Origin: Patescibacteria group bacterium
Lineage (GTDB): Bacteria > Patescibacteriota > Minisyncoccia > Phycocordibacterales > PALSA-1337
Length of the DNA stretch: 9,556 nt
Reading direction: 5' to 3'
Assembly: GCA_030917665.1 (NCBI GenBank)
Contig: JAUPUH010000016.1
Coordinates: forward strand, 1 to 9,556
Of the stretch, positions 1 to 5,995 are shown piece after piece. Below the pieces are notes generated by a model. It had not been told where the DNA came from, searched no databases, and was given only the letters and a program-made list of their open reading frames with translations. Position 1 is the stretch's first letter. Every line of letters begins with the position of its first letter. The position numbers and the translations under genes were made by a program.

Positions 1-1
1 A

Positions 2-586
2 GGAACCTTCATCTCTGGCATGCTCGTAGTTGTGGTAGCTGTCTTTCTTGAAAAGTACGCAGCAGATATCATTAGTGATGAGAAGTACCGCTACATTGCA
101 TGGGCAGCAATCGAGGAGGTAACAAAATTTCTTGCAGTAGCCATAATAGCTCTCCGTTCAAGAAACATGGATGAGCCTGTAGATGCGATGATCTATTGCA
201 TAACAGTTGCTCTCGGATTCGCCGCACTTGAAAATGCACTTTTTATACTATCTCCACTCGATACTGGCGATATCACACGTTCTATCGTCACAGGAAACAT
301 GAGATTCATCGGAGCAACACTTGTTCATGTAGTTTGTTCTGCTTCAATAGGCTTCATGATCGGACTTACGTTCTACAAAAATGCTTTTTTGAAAGCAATC
401 TCACTTATCTTCGGAGTTATCCTCGCCGTCACATTGCATGCAGGCTTCAATTTGTCTATAATAAATGAAACGGTAACGAATACGCTCAAAGTTTTTGGCT
501 GGGTATGGCTCGCGGTAGTGATTCTCATAATCCTTTTTGAAGAGGTGAAGAGCATCAAGCCAAAAAGTGGCGCTTGGGAAGCGTAA
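2..586 (+). CDS. PrsW-family intramembrane protease, 5' end missing
   Basis: The reading frame is open from base 2, so the gene begins left of the window; the ATG at 20 is probably internal. Counting from that Met, the hallmarks of the PrsW membrane metalloprotease family appear in order: an EExxK motif (E32, E33, K36), a GFAALEN block with E71-N72, a histidine in a membrane helix (H103) and a late LHAGFN block with H140. These conserved Glu and His residues are thought to form the metal site inside the membrane. I count about five or six hydrophobic segments. PrsW in Bacillus cleaves an anti-sigma factor, but many homologues have no known substrate, so the target here is unknown. The gene ends 43 bases before the Hsp20 gene on the same strand, so co-transcription is possible. 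Family assignment is firm; function is inferred. Confidence 0.85.
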   Translation, partial: GTFISGMLVVVVAVFLEKYAADIISDEKYRYIAWAAIEEVTKFLAVAIIALRSRNMDEPVDAMIYCITVALGFAALENALFILSPLDTGDITRSIVTGNMRFIGATLVHVVCSASIGFMIGLTFYKNAFLKAISLIFGVILAVTLHAGFNLSIINETVTNTLKVFGWVWLAVVILIILFEEVKSIKPKSGAWEA

Positions 587-629
587 CAATTATTAATAAA
601 TTACTCAGAAGTACTTATACACAATCAAT

Positions 630-1094
630 ATGGCAAAAGAAAAGAAATCATTTTTTGAAAGACTCACCGGAACTGTCCGAATGGATGAAGGACGGGATTT
701 GGAGACAAAAGACTCCGATGAGAGTTCAAGAAACGTTGTTGCATGGATGGACGAAGAAGAAAAGGATGGTGAATTGACCGTCGACGTCTATCAGACAAGC
801 GATATGATCGTGATCAAAGCCATGATTGCTGGAGTACGACCTGAAGATCTCGATATTGCCATCACTCGGGATATGGTAACCATCAAAGGAAGTCGGGAAG
901 AAGAAAAGATTGCTCGTGATGACGACTATTTTATCCGTGAACTCTATTGGGGATCATTCTCTCGAAGCATTTCACTACCCGAGGAGATTGATGTTGATGA
1001 ATCAGAAGCTATTGAGAAGCACGGCCTCCTTATCCTCAAACTTCCAAAGCTTGATAAGAAGAGACAGTCGAAGTTGAAGGTAAAGACGATCTAA
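630..1094 (+). CDS. Hsp20/alpha-crystallin small heat-shock protein
   Basis: This 154-residue protein is a small heat-shock protein, an ATP-independent cytoplasmic holdase that binds unfolding proteins. Residues about 48-140 form the alpha-crystallin domain. Visible landmarks are the GVRPEDLDI strand (residues 68-76), the VTIKGSREEE segment (83-92), the SFSRSISLPEEID dimer strand (109-121) and the HGLLILKLPK end (131-140), which matches the conserved G-x-L motif. The N-terminal arm is acidic and the C-terminal tail is lysine-rich, with a weak L-x-V motif at 149-151 in place of the usual I-x-I. Length is normal for the family. The ATG at 630 is the only sensible start, but no Shine-Dalgarno sequence precedes it. 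A CIRCE heat-shock operator is not visible upstream. A strong terminator follows directly. Confidence 0.95.
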   Translation: MAKEKKSFFERLTGTVRMDEGRDLETKDSDESSRNVVAWMDEEEKDGELTVDVYQTSDMIVIKAMIAGVRPEDLDIAITRDMVTIKGSREEEKIARDDDYFIRELYWGSFSRSISLPEEIDVDESEAIEKHGLLILKLPKLDKKRQSKLKVKTI

Positions 1095-1126
1095 AAACAA
1101 AAACTCCGTAATGGAGTTTTTGTTTT
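1094..1126. terminator. Stem-loop terminator, probably bidirectional
   Basis: A perfect 10-bp stem (1098-1107 with 1113-1122, loop 1108-1112) extends through A-T pairs to 14 bp. It has an A run on the left and a T run on the right, so a U tract follows the hairpin on either strand. It overlaps the stop codon of the Hsp20 gene and lies just past the 3' end of tRNA-Phe on the opposite strand, so it can end both converging transcripts. Confidence 0.88.
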
Positions 1127-1128
1127 CT

Positions 1129-1204
1129 TGGTGCCGAGAACCAGATTTGAACTGGTGACCCTTCCCTCTTCAGGGGAATGCTCTACCAACTGAGCTATCT
1201 CGGC
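1129..1204 (-). tRNA. tRNA-Phe (anticodon GAA)
   Basis: On the minus strand a 76-base cloverleaf can be drawn: acceptor stem GCCGAGA/TCTCGGC, D stem GCTC/GAGC, anticodon stem TTCCC/GGGAA around loop CTGAAGA, and T stem ACCAG/CTGGT with loop TTCAAAT. All stems pair perfectly. The anticodon is GAA, reading Phe codons. The 3' CCA is encoded (1129-1131). Its 5' end is only 10 bases downstream of the stop codon of the 91-residue membrane protein gene, so it is probably cut out of that mRNA. Confidence 0.97.
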
Positions 1205-1214
1205 ATATCTTTAA

Positions 1215-1490
1215 TTATTGCATCAAATCCTGAAAGTTTTTCAGCAGACTTTGTGATGCTGTCGGATCACCTGCATTCGCTGCTCCAATACCGAGCGCGC
1301 TTGTCATAAACTCGATATACGGCTGGATAAAGTAGAATGCACCGATTGAGAGTCCGATGATGACGATCCAGTAAATGGCCTTTACAGCCATGCTCCATCT
1401 ATTGCTGCGACGAATTGACCGGAGAATTTCATTATTCTCCTCAGCCATCTTGTAGGTTCTTTCTAGCAATGATCGCTCTTCTGGGGTCAT
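1215..1490 (-). CDS. Small single-span membrane protein, unknown function
   Basis: I do not recognise a named family for this 91-residue protein. Residues 1-35 are charged and probably helical (Glu-rich, then an Arg-rich stretch around 25-32). One membrane span lies at about 37-57, with the basic stretch before it suggesting a cytoplasmic N terminus. The outer part is short and rich in Gly, Ala and polar residues, ending in a helix-like tail with Gln and Leu. Its ATG lies 7 bases after an extended -10 box, so the mRNA may start at or within a base or two of the start codon. tRNA-Phe follows 10 bases after the stop and tRNA-Arg lies 41 bases upstream, all on one strand. Coding is supported by the sensible membrane topology and tight packing; function is open. 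Confidence 0.75.
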   Translation of the reverse strand: MTPEERSLLERTYKMAEENNEILRSIRRSNRWSMAVKAIYWIVIIGLSIGAFYFIQPYIEFMTSALGIGAANAGDPTASQSLLKNFQDLMQ

Positions 1491-1497
1491 AAAAATG

Positions 1498-1506
1498 AGT
1501 ATACCA
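1498..1506 (-). promoter_or_regulatory. Extended -10 promoter for the 91-aa gene
   Basis: On the minus strand the sequence reads TGG followed by TATACT (1498-1503), an extended -10 (TGn) element. No good -35 box is visible. Seven bases separate it from the ATG at 1490, so the predicted transcription start falls on or next to the start codon. Confidence 0.55.
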
Positions 1507-1531
1507 GAAAGCCGAGAAAAATAAAGTGTCG

Positions 1532-1606
1532 TGGTGCCCCCACCAGGAATCGAACCTGGATCTCCTCCTTAGGACGGAATCGTTCTATCCATTGAACTAC
1601 AGGGGC
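1532..1606 (-). tRNA. tRNA-Arg (anticodon CCU)
   Basis: On the minus strand a 75-base cloverleaf forms: acceptor GCCCCTG/TGGGGGC (two G-T wobbles at its base), D stem GTTC/GAAC, anticodon loop GTCCTAA with anticodon CCT, a four-base variable loop and T stem CCAGG/CCTGG around TTCGATT. The anticodon stem ATTCC/GGAGG has a G-T pair and an A-G mismatch at its outer end. The anticodon reads the AGG arginine codon. CCA is encoded (1532-1534). It lies 24 bases after the glutaredoxin stop, so it is probably co-transcribed with that gene. Confidence 0.95.
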
Positions 1607-1630
1607 ATGGGGAGCAGAGCGCCCCTTATC

Positions 1631-1867
1631 CTATTTTATTCCAAGCGCATCTGCAAGTTCGCTTTCTTCAAAGCCAACCATTACCTTTCCATCGACATCA
1701 ATAACTGGAACTCCAAGCTGTCCACTTTTATCAACCATAATCTTCCTTTGTTCAAGATCATGCGCAACATCGTGTTCAGTAAAAGCTACGTTATGATCCT
1801 TCATATACTTCTTAGCGTCGGCACAAAAATGACATGTTGGTGTTGAGTAGATAGTTACGTTTTTCAT
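1631..1867 (-). CDS. Glutaredoxin-like thiol-disulfide protein (NrdH type)
   Basis: This 78-residue protein is a minimal thioredoxin fold of the glutaredoxin/NrdH kind, acting in the cytoplasm as a dithiol electron donor. It shows the redox motif C12-H-F-C15 after the first beta strand, the cis-proline motif G-V-P54, and the following GF pair (65-66) before the last helix. Length matches NrdH and single-domain glutaredoxins. The CHFC dipeptide between the cysteines differs from both the CPYC of classic glutaredoxins and the CVQC often seen in NrdH, so the reductant (glutathione or thioredoxin reductase) cannot be told. A class I ribonucleotide reductase subunit lies in the same window and is a plausible client, but they are about 7 kb apart. 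No Shine-Dalgarno sequence precedes the ATG at 1867; two -10-like boxes lie in the gap to ftsB. Confidence 0.92.
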   Translation of the reverse strand: MKNVTIYSTPTCHFCADAKKYMKDHNVAFTEHDVAHDLEQRKIMVDKSGQLGVPVIDVDGKVMVGFEESELADALGIK

Positions 1868-1883
1868 ATGTTGTATATGTTAA

Positions 1884-1907
1884 ATTATAATTAATGCGAT
1901 TATAACA
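1884..1907 (-). promoter_or_regulatory. Promoter region upstream of glutaredoxin
   Basis: Two perfect TATAAT boxes lie on the minus strand between the FtsB-like gene and the glutaredoxin gene, at 1899-1904 and 1884-1889. The first is preceded by TGT (1905-1907) and so is an extended -10, giving a leader of about 25 bases. The second would give a leader of only about 10 bases. Neither has a convincing -35 box. Confidence 0.55.
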
Positions 1908-1921
1908 TAAGCTCCTATCCT

Positions 1922-2296
1922 TTAGAACCAGTTGAATAACCTGTACCAGAAGCTCTGTGGAGTAGTTGTTGGAGTTGTGGACGCCTCAATTTGTCCATCG
2001 ATAATCACAGCAACCTCCTCTCCTTCTTTAACAACACGGAATTTGGTTCGTATCTCGCTTTCTATCCCTTGATCGGTCTTCAGATAATCAAGTGAAGCAG
2101 CAAGGTTCTTTTCTCGAAGAGTAAGCTTTTCGAGTTCCATCCTCTCTTTTTCGAGATTCCCTGAACTTAGGCGATCTTTTTGATAAACACCCCAAACACC
2201 TCGCAATAAAAGCACAAAAAGAATGGCAAGGAGAAGAAGGACTATAGGAGAATAAAGCACCTTTCTTAATTTTTTCTTCTTTTGGAACTCAAGCAT
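1922..2296 (-). CDS. ftsB: FtsB/DivIC-like septum formation protein
   Basis: This 124-residue protein has the layout of the FtsB/DivIC family, bitopic proteins that link FtsL and FtsQ/DivIB in the divisome and help activate septal peptidoglycan synthesis. A Lys-rich cytoplasmic start (residues 1-14) is followed by one membrane span at about 17-36. A coiled coil rich in Leu, Glu and Lys (about 40-72) comes next, then the typical domain end with IESEIRTKFRVVKEGEEVAVI (78-98). A Thr/Pro linker leads to an aromatic C terminus (FWYRLFNWF, 116-124) that is not part of the core family. No ftsL or ftsQ is visible nearby. The ATG at 2296 lies only 38 bases from the divergent microprotein start. The gene name is by family resemblance only. 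Confidence 0.82.
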   Translation of the reverse strand: MLEFQKKKKLRKVLYSPIVLLLLAILFVLLLRGVWGVYQKDRLSSGNLEKERMELEKLTLREKNLAASLDYLKTDQGIESEIRTKFRVVKEGEEVAVIIDGQIEASTTPTTTPQSFWYRLFNWF

Positions 2297-2323
2297 TGAA
2301 GTTTATAATACATATAGTATACT
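2296..2323. promoter_or_regulatory. Divergent promoter with palindromic -10 core
   Basis: The 38-base gap between the ftsB-like gene and the plus-strand microprotein holds AGTATACT (2316-2323), an 8-base palindrome that gives a TATACT -10 box on each strand. On the plus strand TTGAAG (2296-2301) stands 16 bases before it as a possible -35 box. A plus-strand TATAAT lies at 2304-2309. Both genes would have very short leaders. Confidence 0.45.
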
Positions 2324-2334
2324 ATGCTTCACCT

Positions 2335-2439
2335 ATGTTATTCCATAAAAATACAAAGAAAGCGGCCAACGTACTTATAATAATCCTTGGAGTATTGATC
2401 ATACTCAGCATGGTTCTGTTCTCAGTACCAATGTTCTAA
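2335..2439 (+). CDS. 34-aa single-span membrane microprotein
   Basis: An ATG at 2335 opens a 34-codon frame ending in TAA at 2437-2439. The product starts with a basic stretch (MLFHKNTKKAAN), has one clean membrane span at about residues 12-30 made almost only of Val, Ile, Leu, Gly, Ser and Met, and ends in VPMF. This positive-inside layout is what a real small membrane protein would show, and the frame has its own -10 boxes just upstream. It faces the FtsB-like gene head to head and overlaps the end of lepA by four bases. I do not recognise the family and give no function. Chance occurrence of a short hydrophobic frame in AT-rich DNA is the main alternative. Confidence 0.6.
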   Translation: MLFHKNTKKAANVLIIILGVLIILSMVLFSVPMF

Positions 2440-4256
2440 TCCGACCTCATCATCTTAATGAAGACTTCCTGAGGAATATTGACGTTTCCTCGTCCTAGTT
2501 CCTTCATCTTTTTCTTTCCTTCTTTCTGCTTTTCCCAAAGCTTCATCTTTCGCGTTCGATCTCCTCCGTACATATGCTGAGTCACATTTTTCTGCATTCC
2601 AGAAAGAGTTTCTGATGCGATAATACGGCCCTGTGCCTTTCCTTGAATCTTCAATGTGAACATTTGTCGTGGAAGCACCTTATGAAGCTTTTCCACTGAG
2701 GCTTTTGCCTCTTCTTCGAGACGTCTTCGAGCAACAACTCGAGTAAAAGCAATAACAGGCTCATCTGCCACAAGAATATCAAGTCGAGCTACATCTGCCT
2801 CCCTCATTTCACCAATTTCGTAGGAAATCGAAGCGTATCCAGAAGATATGCTTTTAATCTCATCAAAAAAGTTTCGCATAAGCTCTCGCAATGGCATGAC
2901 AAGCGTAATTGAGTTTCGGTTTTCTCCGAAATTATCTGTAGAAGTGACTTCCCCTTCATGATTGAAAACTGCTTGCATGATGACACCAAGATAATCTGGC
3001 GGAGTAATAATCTTCATATTCACGAGCGGTTCAAAAACCTGCTTCACCTCATGATCATCTGGAAAAAGGGCTGGAGAATATATTGTTATAGTTTTGCCAT
3101 TCTTGAGTTCTACATTGTAGGTGATGCTCGGCGTTGTAACGATGAGGTTCAAATTGAATTCGCGTCGAAGTCTCTCGGTAATTATTTCGAGGTGAAGCAT
3201 TCCGAGGAATCCACAACGAAATCCACGCCCAAGAGTTCCTGAAGCCTCTTCTTCGTGTGTAAACGAAGAATCAGAAAGTCGGAGGCGCCCAAGAGCCATT
3301 CGAAGCGAATTGAAATCATCCTGACTTTCGGTATAAACAGATGCCCACACGACAGGTCGAGGGGACATGTATCCATGAAGCGCAGGCGTCGTATCACGAA
3401 TAGAAGCAACAGTATCTCCAACAGATGCGATTCCAGGCTGCTTGATACCTGTGACGATGTAGCCGATCTCCCCCGCGCTCAAGCTATCAGTCGGAGTATC
3501 ATCAGGAGCAAAAATTCCCACTTCAAGGGCGGTGAATTTCTCATCTGAAATTTTGAAAAGTAATGGATCATTCTTTTTGACTGATCCGTTCATAACACGC
3601 ACATAAACGATAACGCCTTTATGATTTGAATATTGAAAATCGAAAACGAGCGATCGGAATTCTTTTGTTACATTTTCCTCAGGTGCTTTCGGCGCAGGAA
3701 CACGATCAATGACTTGATCAAGAAGATCAATAACTCCTTCCCCAGTTTTTCCAGAAACTTTCAACACATCTTTTTCCTCACAACCAAGAAGCTCACAGAC
3801 TTCATGGATAACTTCTGAAACTCGCGCTAAAGGCGAGTCAATCTTAGAAACTACAGGAATGATTGTAAGGCCAGATTCACGAGCCATATTGAGTGTGGTG
3901 AGTGTTTGTGCCTGTACACCCTGAGTCGCGTCCACGAGCAGAATTGAGCCTTCCACGGCCTTTAGAGCACGAGAAACCTCGTAGGAGAAGTCGATGTGTC
4001 CTGGGGTATCAATGAGGTTTAGGATGTACTCCTTTCCTGTTTCTGGGCCAGTCGTCTTCTTGAACTTCATACGCACCGGCTGCATCTTGATGGTGATGCC
4101 TCGCTCTCGCTCAAGCTCCATGCTGTCGAGCACCTGCTCCTGCATTTTTCGCTTTTCGATCGTGTTCGTCAATTCAAGCATGCGGTCAGCAAGCGTCGAT
4201 TTCCCATGGTCTATATGGGCAATAATGGAAAAGTTACGGATAAACTGGGGATTCAT
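2436..4256 (-). CDS. lepA: Elongation factor 4 (LepA), ribosome-associated GTPase
   Basis: This full-length 606-residue LepA is a translational GTPase that binds the 70S ribosome and is linked to back-translocation or to late steps of subunit biogenesis. Landmarks are G1 HIDHGKST (14-21), G2 ERERGITIK (49-57), G3 DTPGH with catalytic His87, a beta-barrel domain about 195-280, EF-G-like domains III and V, and the LepA-specific C-terminal domain with GGDRTRKMKLWEKQKEGKKK (about 563-582) and the GNVNIPQEVF segment. G4 is SKID (137-140) in place of NKxD, and G5 is SGK (168-170) in place of SAK, both unusual. The gene follows murJ by 35 bases, so it is probably the last cistron of that operon. The ATG at 4256 is the standard LepA start and has no Shine-Dalgarno sequence. 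Confidence 0.98.
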   Translation of the reverse strand: MNPQFIRNFSIIAHIDHGKSTLADRMLELTNTIEKRKMQEQVLDSMELERERGITIKMQPVRMKFKKTTGPETGKEYILNLIDTPGHIDFSYEVSRALKAVEGSILLVDATQGVQAQTLTTLNMARESGLTIIPVVSKIDSPLARVSEVIHEVCELLGCEEKDVLKVSGKTGEGVIDLLDQVIDRVPAPKAPEENVTKEFRSLVFDFQYSNHKGVIVYVRVMNGSVKKNDPLLFKISDEKFTALEVGIFAPDDTPTDSLSAGEIGYIVTGIKQPGIASVGDTVASIRDTTPALHGYMSPRPVVWASVYTESQDDFNSLRMALGRLRLSDSSFTHEEEASGTLGRGFRCGFLGMLHLEIITERLRREFNLNLIVTTPSITYNVELKNGKTITIYSPALFPDDHEVKQVFEPLVNMKIITPPDYLGVIMQAVFNHEGEVTSTDNFGENRNSITLVMPLRELMRNFFDEIKSISSGYASISYEIGEMREADVARLDILVADEPVIAFTRVVARRRLEEEAKASVEKLHKVLPRQMFTLKIQGKAQGRIIASETLSGMQKNVTQHMYGGDRTRKMKLWEKQKEGKKKMKELGRGNVNIPQEVFIKMMRSD

Positions 4257-4291
4257 AAGTAAAAGTCATACTAACAGATAAAGGCTTGAAA

Positions 4292-5971
4292 CTAAAGGGT
4301 CTCCTGATCCGGCACGACAACATTCGACTTCCAGAACTTATGATGCAAGGTAGCCCAAACCTCCTTTATTTCCCTGTTTTTCAACAAAAGAAGAACAAGT
4401 ATTCCAGCAATTATACCCACGATACCCGCGAAGAATCCCTGGAAAAAGACCCCCCACGCCTTGTCGAGAGTAAAGAAAAGATTGAAGAATCGAAGCGAAA
4501 GAAATGTAACATACCCCATGATAATGGAGGCGGAGAAGCTTTGGAAAAGCGTGGCGATAACTGGCTTAGTAAATCCAGGGTAATCCTTCTCAAACATATG
4601 CCAATGAAGATACGTATTGACGAGGATTCCAATCGAGTATGCAAGAGGAAGTACAAGAACACTCGTACCCATTTGTCCTGAAACCTTGAGCAGATCTTGA
4701 AGAAAGAAAGCGAAGACCGGGAAGGCGAAGAATGCTTTTGTAAAAGCATAACCAAGTCCTGCGATGAGAAGTCCGGAAATGATGTTGATAATGAGAGGTT
4801 TCTTTGTCTTCCCTTCAGCATAGTACGCACGAACAAAAAGGAGAATGAGACTTTGACCAATAACCGAGACAATGAAGATTGCAAGTGTGGCTGCGGTAAG
4901 CCTTGTGTCAGCCCAATCGAACTGTCCAGCGCCGTAAATAGTACGTACGATCTGTGCACGAAGGACGATAAAAAGCACCATGATCGGAATCGACCAGAAT
5001 ACGATATGACGAGCAGAATCAATCATCTGACCCAGGAATTCTGTGCGATTCTTTTCAACAAAGAATTTTGAAAGTGTCGGGAAGACTGCAGAAGAATAAC
5101 TTACGCCAATAATCGAAAGTGGGACTGACTGAAGGTTGAGAGCAAGATTGAAGATGGAAATCGATCCCCCACTCATAAGCGAGGCGAGTGCAATCAAAAA
5201 GAATGATGCGAGCTGGTTTGCAGACAGAGTCAGTGTTCTTGGCAGTGAAATAAATACAACCTTCTTAATATCATTCCAGTGGATGCGGAAATCAAAACTT
5301 GGGAAGGTTTCCTTATGCATAATGAATGGAATCTGTATCGTCATATGAAGCAATGCACCAATCACCACTCCCCAGATCAAGCCGTGGAGCCCAAGAAACG
5401 GGTACAAGAATATGATTCCGAAAATTATTCCAGCGTTATAGACGACCGGGCTCAGTGCATAGACAAGAAATCGGCGGTGCATCTGCGTGATACTTGAAAG
5501 GAAGTTCGAAATACCGAGAAAGATCGGTGAAAGAAGGAGTATTCGTGTTACAGAGATAAGTTCCGGTAACGAAGGATCGCCAACAAATCCTGGTATGAGA
5601 ATCTGTATAAGCCACGGGATCAAGAAATAAGCGATGATACTGACTACAATTATAGCAAGGAAGAAGGCCGAAAAAATACTATCGATAAACTTCCTTCCCT
5701 TATCAGCATCAGTATGGAACCTATCAATAAAGAATGGCACAAGTACAGAAGCCGATACCACTGAAGCGATTGATACGAATATGAGATCAGGAATTCTGAA
5801 TGCAGAATAATAGATATCGAGAAGATGCCCCGCACCGAAGTTGTATGCAAGAAGCTTGTCGCGCACAAGTCCGAGTATCTGCGACATAACAGCAAAGAAC
5901 GCCAAAAGATACGCTGCCTCATGAAGGCCGCGTATCTCCTTGCCCATCATCTCGAAAAACTTCTTTACCAT
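4292..5971 (-). CDS. murJ: MurJ/MviN-family lipid II flippase
   Basis: This 559-residue inner-membrane protein belongs to the MurJ branch of the MOP superfamily, which moves undecaprenyl-linked lipid II across the membrane for peptidoglycan synthesis. The N-terminal signature is clear: LGLVRDKLLAYNFGAG (33-48), Asp52 and AFRIPDLIF (57-65), and about 14 hydrophobic helices follow. A polar cytoplasmic tail ends the protein. By eye alignment with E. coli MurJ, Arg24 and Asp39 are kept (Arg37, Asp52), but Arg18 is Gln31 and Arg52 is Phe65. An alternative start at Met8 or Met9 is possible. The upstream O-antigen-ligase-like gene ends 23 bases before the ATG and lepA follows by 35 bases, so all three look co-transcribed. 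The ligase neighbour leaves open a role with other lipid-linked sugars. Confidence 0.95.
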   Translation of the reverse strand: MVKKFFEMMGKEIRGLHEAAYLLAFFAVMSQILGLVRDKLLAYNFGAGHLLDIYYSAFRIPDLIFVSIASVVSASVLVPFFIDRFHTDADKGRKFIDSIFSAFFLAIIVVSIIAYFLIPWLIQILIPGFVGDPSLPELISVTRILLLSPIFLGISNFLSSITQMHRRFLVYALSPVVYNAGIIFGIIFLYPFLGLHGLIWGVVIGALLHMTIQIPFIMHKETFPSFDFRIHWNDIKKVVFISLPRTLTLSANQLASFFLIALASLMSGGSISIFNLALNLQSVPLSIIGVSYSSAVFPTLSKFFVEKNRTEFLGQMIDSARHIVFWSIPIMVLFIVLRAQIVRTIYGAGQFDWADTRLTAATLAIFIVSVIGQSLILLFVRAYYAEGKTKKPLIINIISGLLIAGLGYAFTKAFFAFPVFAFFLQDLLKVSGQMGTSVLVLPLAYSIGILVNTYLHWHMFEKDYPGFTKPVIATLFQSFSASIIMGYVTFLSLRFFNLFFTLDKAWGVFFQGFFAGIVGIIAGILVLLLLKNREIKEVWATLHHKFWKSNVVVPDQETL

Positions 5972-5976
5972 AATGG

Positions 5977-5995
5977 ATCAGGAAACCTGCCTGAT
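5977..5995 (-). other. Small stem-loop between the ligase and murJ genes
   Basis: On the minus strand ATCAGG and CCTGAT pair as a 6-bp stem with a 7-base loop. It includes the last base of the upstream stop codon and ends 5 bases before the murJ ATG. There is no T run, so it is not a terminator. It could affect murJ translation or RNA processing, but a chance hairpin is possible. Confidence 0.35.

Noticed and set aside
587..629. A promoter for Hsp20 in the 43-base gap (TTATAC at 615-620, palindrome AAGTACTT at 609-616)
   Set aside because: The -10-like box has no -35 partner and no CIRCE element is visible, so I could not support a specific promoter or operator.
1607..1630. GC-rich imperfect hairpin between glutaredoxin and tRNA-Arg
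   Set aside because: The stem has a mismatch after four pairs and no T run, so it is not a terminator; it is probably incidental spacer.
4286..5071. Several plus-strand frames and a 203-codon minus-strand frame inside murJ
   Set aside because: They are shadows of the murJ frame with low-complexity, implausible peptides; murJ itself is unmistakable.
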